Of a stretch of DNA of 64,000 nucleotides, positions 22,641 to 64,000 are shown piece after piece (the first letter of the stretch is position 1; every line of letters starts with the position of its first letter). The translations under genes and the position numbers were made by a program. Below the pieces are notes generated by a model. The model was not told the DNA's origin. It did no database searches and saw only the letters and a program-made list of their open reading frames with translations. The DNA is taken from NCBI GenBank assembly GCA_963971285.1, contig OZ020244.1:27652001-27716000 (forward strand), written 5' to 3'. Source of the DNA: Astropecten irregularis (lineage: Eukaryota; Echinodermata; Asteroidea; Paxillosida; Astropectinidae).

Positions 22641-23835
22641 GTCTACTTGGGTGCATTCTTTTGACGTCCCTGGTATCTGCCATCCTTGGTTTCTTTCGAT
22701 GATGGTTAGCACTGAGTCCACCTTGAGGGTCCCGTGTGCATACAGTAAGTATTAATTTTGACAATTTCAGATGGTGTAGGGTAAATTGTTTTTGAAGCGA
22801 TGTTGACATCGTGGAGCTTAGACTATAAGCGCGGGTACATTGCATCGATAGGTCACGTCTAGTCATGAATATTGAATACAAACAAGGTCAAAGGTAATAT
22901 GATAATGTGCGCCTCGTTTACAGTGATATTGACAACTCATATTAAGATAAACCCTGAAGTTTCGTGAAATCCACTCCAGGGAACCAGGGAAATTTAGTAG
23001 GGAATTCACAATTAGGGAATAACACAGTTAAACAGCAGTGCGGCTCACATATCCCTTTTCAGCACCATGCAGTATACCAGCAACAACAACAGACATCAGT
23101 GTTGCATTTCTTTGTTTTCGGCTGCATAAGTCCTTTTTGTTTGTTTGTCTGTGTGTGTGTTTGGTTAATTGTTTTTCATTATGCTGGTCTATTATCAGAA
23201 CGATGGTCAGTCCGGGGGGGGGGGGGGGGCACTTCACCTCTTCGTCGTCCACATTCATATTTTCTTTATAGTTTGTTAAAATTTATGGTCTGCGACTTAG
23301 AAGGGCGAGGCCAGAATTCTAAGTGACAGGCTGAAATGGTCTACCAGCACAAATGAAACGACTCAAGTTTTAGGAAATCAAAATAATACTAGTACTCATT
23401 CTGCATTTTACAACACAATACAGGATTACAACACAGCAGTGGATTGTCTATAATTTGTGTACACCTTTTAACCCACTCAATTGTGAACAGAAAACTGCAA
23501 AATAAGGTAAGCTGTGCATTGAAGAGTCATCACCGAACTCACGCAATAACACGTTATTTTAAACAGACGGCGTTTGAGCTCTTTGCTTCTTCAGATAGCA
23601 ACACATTCTACACAGCCCGCTATTGCTTAGAGAATACCAACATTTCTTGCATGTTGAAATTTACAGTTTTGGTGTATGGCCTATTGCATAGTTTTAACTA
23701 ATATTGCATTTTTATATTCTGTATATAGTGTGAGGAGAAGCAGCTATAACAAGAAACCAATGTGACGTTGGTTTGTCTTTATGAGGTCAGTTTGAGCCTT
23801 ATGACGTTTATTGTTGTGTTCATATTACGTCAGCC
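22641..23835. other. Upstream flank of the SUR-like gene
   Basis: Contains a G16-type run at 23215-23230 and no clear coding exon. Just before the start codon lies TTACGTCAG, which resembles a CRE half-site and could also serve as a splice acceptor directly before CCATGG, so a 5' untranslated exon may lie in this stretch. Confidence 0.4.
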
Positions 23836-61861
<38,026 letters not shown>

Positions 61862-62060
61862 GTGCAACCTCCGTCCATCGTAGAGCAAGAGGGCTATATC
61901 ATCACTGGAAGTCAATAATGGTGTGATCACTGATGGTTGATTTACCCGTGTAGTTAGGAGCAATAAGGCAACGAGTATAACCTTATGTGCTTCATAAAAT
62001 TCAAGGCCATGACATTGAATGACCTCCTCTATATAGCTATGATTATAGTCATTGAGACAT
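61862..62060 (+). other. 3' flank of the SUR-like gene
   Basis: Should begin the 3' untranslated region. No AATAAA is seen close to the stop; ATTAAA near 62434 is a distant candidate. Nothing else recognised here. Confidence 0.3.
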
Positions 62061-62290
62061 TGACTGGAGCGGGGTTCGAACCGGCGACCTCCTGAATACC
62101 GTTATGCGCTCTACCAACTAAGACACCCAGCACTACGTTGGTGGTGACCCCAATAGTCAATTATCTTTGTTAGTTTGGCAGTCAGAAGCCATGAAGTCAC
62201 GCACAAACCGCCATACCCCAAGGATCATTTCACCGATACGCCCAGTAATGCTGCAACCTAGGAACGGTATAATTAGGGGGATCACTCAAT
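62061..62290 (-). repeat. tRNA-derived SINE-like repeat, copy 4
   Basis: The minus-strand tRNA-like core at 62061-62132 (B box complement GGTTCGAACC) plus the family's 150-bp upstream segment to 62290 (GTCAATTATCTTTGTT, GGCAGTCAGAAGCCATG, GATCACTCAA). A separate tail fragment, CAGTTTCCCTTGTGGTTAT, lies at 62360-62378 in the opposite orientation. Confidence 0.65.
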
Positions 62291-62379
62291 TAATATAATC
62301 ATCAAAAAACCACGAGGGAAACTGGATGAATTCAAAGTCATGACTTGAAATTCAGTCAGTTTCCCTTGTGGTTATTTGA

Positions 62380-63220
62380 TTATTATAATTATAGTCTTAT
62401 ATTTGTATAGCCTTTGACGAAATTATGTAATATTATATTAAACAAGTCAATTCAGGGGCCTGATGTGTTGTAGCTCAAATTGGGAATAGTTTTTGGTGGT
62501 AGAATCCTCATCATGTAATGCTGAAGAAAAATATTATTATCAAACTTGGATTCAAATGTAGTTTTGAGTGTCAACGAGGGGACTGGATATCGATAACAAG
62601 TAGAAATTGGAAAGTTAAGTTAGCAGACACTGAAAAATTCGTGTAGTTTCTTTTGTATGGCATTTTTAGTGACTTACATATATTTGCAAGATGTGTTTTA
62701 AAACAATGACACTTTATATAGTGGCTTCGTATTTACACGTTTTCGAAGGTCTGAAAGATTGTGGATTTGGAATTGAATTAGAAACGTAAATGTAATTATA
62801 TACAGGCATGGGCAAAGCTGTGGCACTGATGATAATATGCCTTTATTAAATTAATGATTATTGAATATATTTGTTAGAATGATTATGGAAAATGTCTAAC
62901 TGAAGTCGAGAAATAATCTGTTCGTATGACTTTACCTGGAACATTGTAAATATGCAGGGAATACATTTGATTTCACTGTTAGAAAGAAAGAAACATTGGA
63001 AGAAACCATTTCGGGGAAATATTTACTGATCAACGCAACAACTCTGGATTTAGAGCACATTTTTAAAACCTTTTCAACCAATATGACCAATCAATTTTAC
63101 ACACCTGAGTGTCCTGAGTGTGGACTGTTTCTAAACGTTTTTCGACACGGGTTTTTTGTATCATTGTTACGCCAAAACGACATTGACTGACAAACAGAGT
63201 TCATTTCGATGCAAGCCGTC
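62380..63220. other. Intergenic, nothing recognised
   Basis: AT-rich. An open frame at 62996-63190 has no domain and no start context; it is not called. Confidence 0.4.
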
Positions 63221-63221
63221 A

Positions 63222-63672
63222 TGGGGCCGATTTCACTAACGCTTTGCGATCATCGTAAAGCCCAAATCCATCGCTAAACAGACAATCGATCGCTACTTTG
63301 TGTAGCAATTTTCCGTTAAGCGATGGATTTGGGCTTTACGATGATTGCAAAGCGTTAGTGAAATCGGCCCCTGGGGTCGATTTCACCAAACCCTTCGTAA
63401 CTAACTATCAATCGTAGGACTTTTGATGCATTGAAGCCCTACGTGGGATAGGCCCCCTACGAAGCGTTATCCTTCGTATAAACTCGAGTTACGATCGATC
63501 GCAGGGCTTCGTGAAATCGACCCCTGGGCTGGATTTCACAAAGCACTAAGATTTATCCGAAGACGAGTTGTCTGTAATCACCAAAGTGATTTGTATTGTG
63601 GCATCACACGTTGCTTAGCAATTATTAAGATGAATTTACACTAAGAATCCATCTTAGTGCTTTGTGAACCAG
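63222..63672. mobile_element. Three hairpin MITEs arranged end to end
   Basis: Element 1, about 63222-63373 (GGGGCCGATTTCACTAACGC / GCGTTAGTGAAATCGGCCCC). Element 2, about 63371-63526 (GGGGTCGATTTCACCAAACC / CTTCGTGAAATCGACCCC). Element 3, about 63525-63672 (GGGCTGGATTTCACAAAGCA / TGCTTTGTGAACCAGGTG). Each is a near-perfect fold-back of a different interior sequence with the same kind of terminus (CTGGGG...GATTTCAC). Confidence 0.75.
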
Positions 63673-64000
63673 GTGTCATTTCTGGTGGTGGTACAAGTTC
63701 AAAATAATGCCCGGTTGATTCATGTGAGTATCACGGTCACAAGAGGGCGCTATCTCAGGACGAGTTCATAAAATGATTATTTTTCTTCAACCCTTTTTAC
63801 TGAGTCATTTTTGTTAGGCATTTTAAATTTAGTCCGCACGTCCCTCATCTGGTAAAGCACAGGCCGTGATATTTACTCCTCACCACGGATGAAATTGATT
63901 AAGCAAAAAATATAATAATTACAAGCGAGGCCACGAAATTCCTCCTCAGGATAGCGCCCTCTTTTGGCGGTGAAGTTGTACTATTATTAAATAAAATGGC
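63673..64000. other. Intergenic, nothing recognised
   Basis: No feature identified to the end of the window. Confidence 0.4.

Overview
The window is animal nuclear DNA, most likely from an echinoderm and possibly a sea star. The grounds are two multi-exon genes with GT-AG introns whose nearest recognisable relatives are metazoan, two tandem metazoan-type 5S rRNA copies, and a dense load of short inverted-repeat elements (MITEs), tRNA-derived repeats and LINE fragments. The echinoderm assignment is an inference from overall character; no sequence search was possible. Both host genes are on the + strand. Layout: 1-13.3 kb is intergenic and repeat-rich (three copies of a repeat with tandem 130-bp subunits, a 5S rDNA dimer, a tRNA-derived repeat, nested MITEs, poly-T/GCGGCGC minisatellites, and one candidate minus-strand signal-anchor exon). 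13.39-17.43 kb is a four-exon histamine N-methyltransferase-like gene. 17.4-23.8 kb is intergenic. 23.84-61.86 kb is a 33-exon ABCC transporter of the sulfonylurea-receptor (SUR, ABCC8/9) type. I reconstructed it exon by exon: every splice phase agrees, there is no internal stop, and it predicts 1646 residues. 61.9-64 kb is downstream intergenic DNA with a tRNA-like repeat and three end-to-end hairpin elements. Lodged in SUR intron 22 is a complete Ty3/gypsy-type LTR retrotransposon (43072-51073) with apparently identical 553-bp LTRs, gag, pol in the -1 frame, and a third ORF at the env position. Main points of interest: (1) the third ORF of the retrotransposon is a 190-residue SGNH/GDSL-type hydrolase with all four catalytic blocks; (2) gag and pol are joined by a textbook -1 frameshift site, GTTAAAC directly before the gag TAG, followed by a foldable pseudoknot; (3) the element sits 13 nt upstream of SUR exon 23, so its LTR end now forms the branch-point/pyrimidine region of that splice acceptor; (4) the second nucleotide-binding domain of the SUR-like protein is degenerate at Walker A, the signature and Walker B, although the gene is otherwise intact; (5) an in-frame tandem duplication in the SUR linker has made a chimeric phase 1-1 exon from the start of one exon and the end of another; (6) several MITE families show clean target-site duplications (9-bp, 8-bp and TTAA classes). 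How the genes work together: the SUR-like protein would be the regulatory subunit of a Kir6-type potassium channel, or a diverged ABCC relative; the methyltransferase gene is an unrelated neighbour. The retrotransposon is a parasite of the SUR intron, but it may affect SUR splicing.
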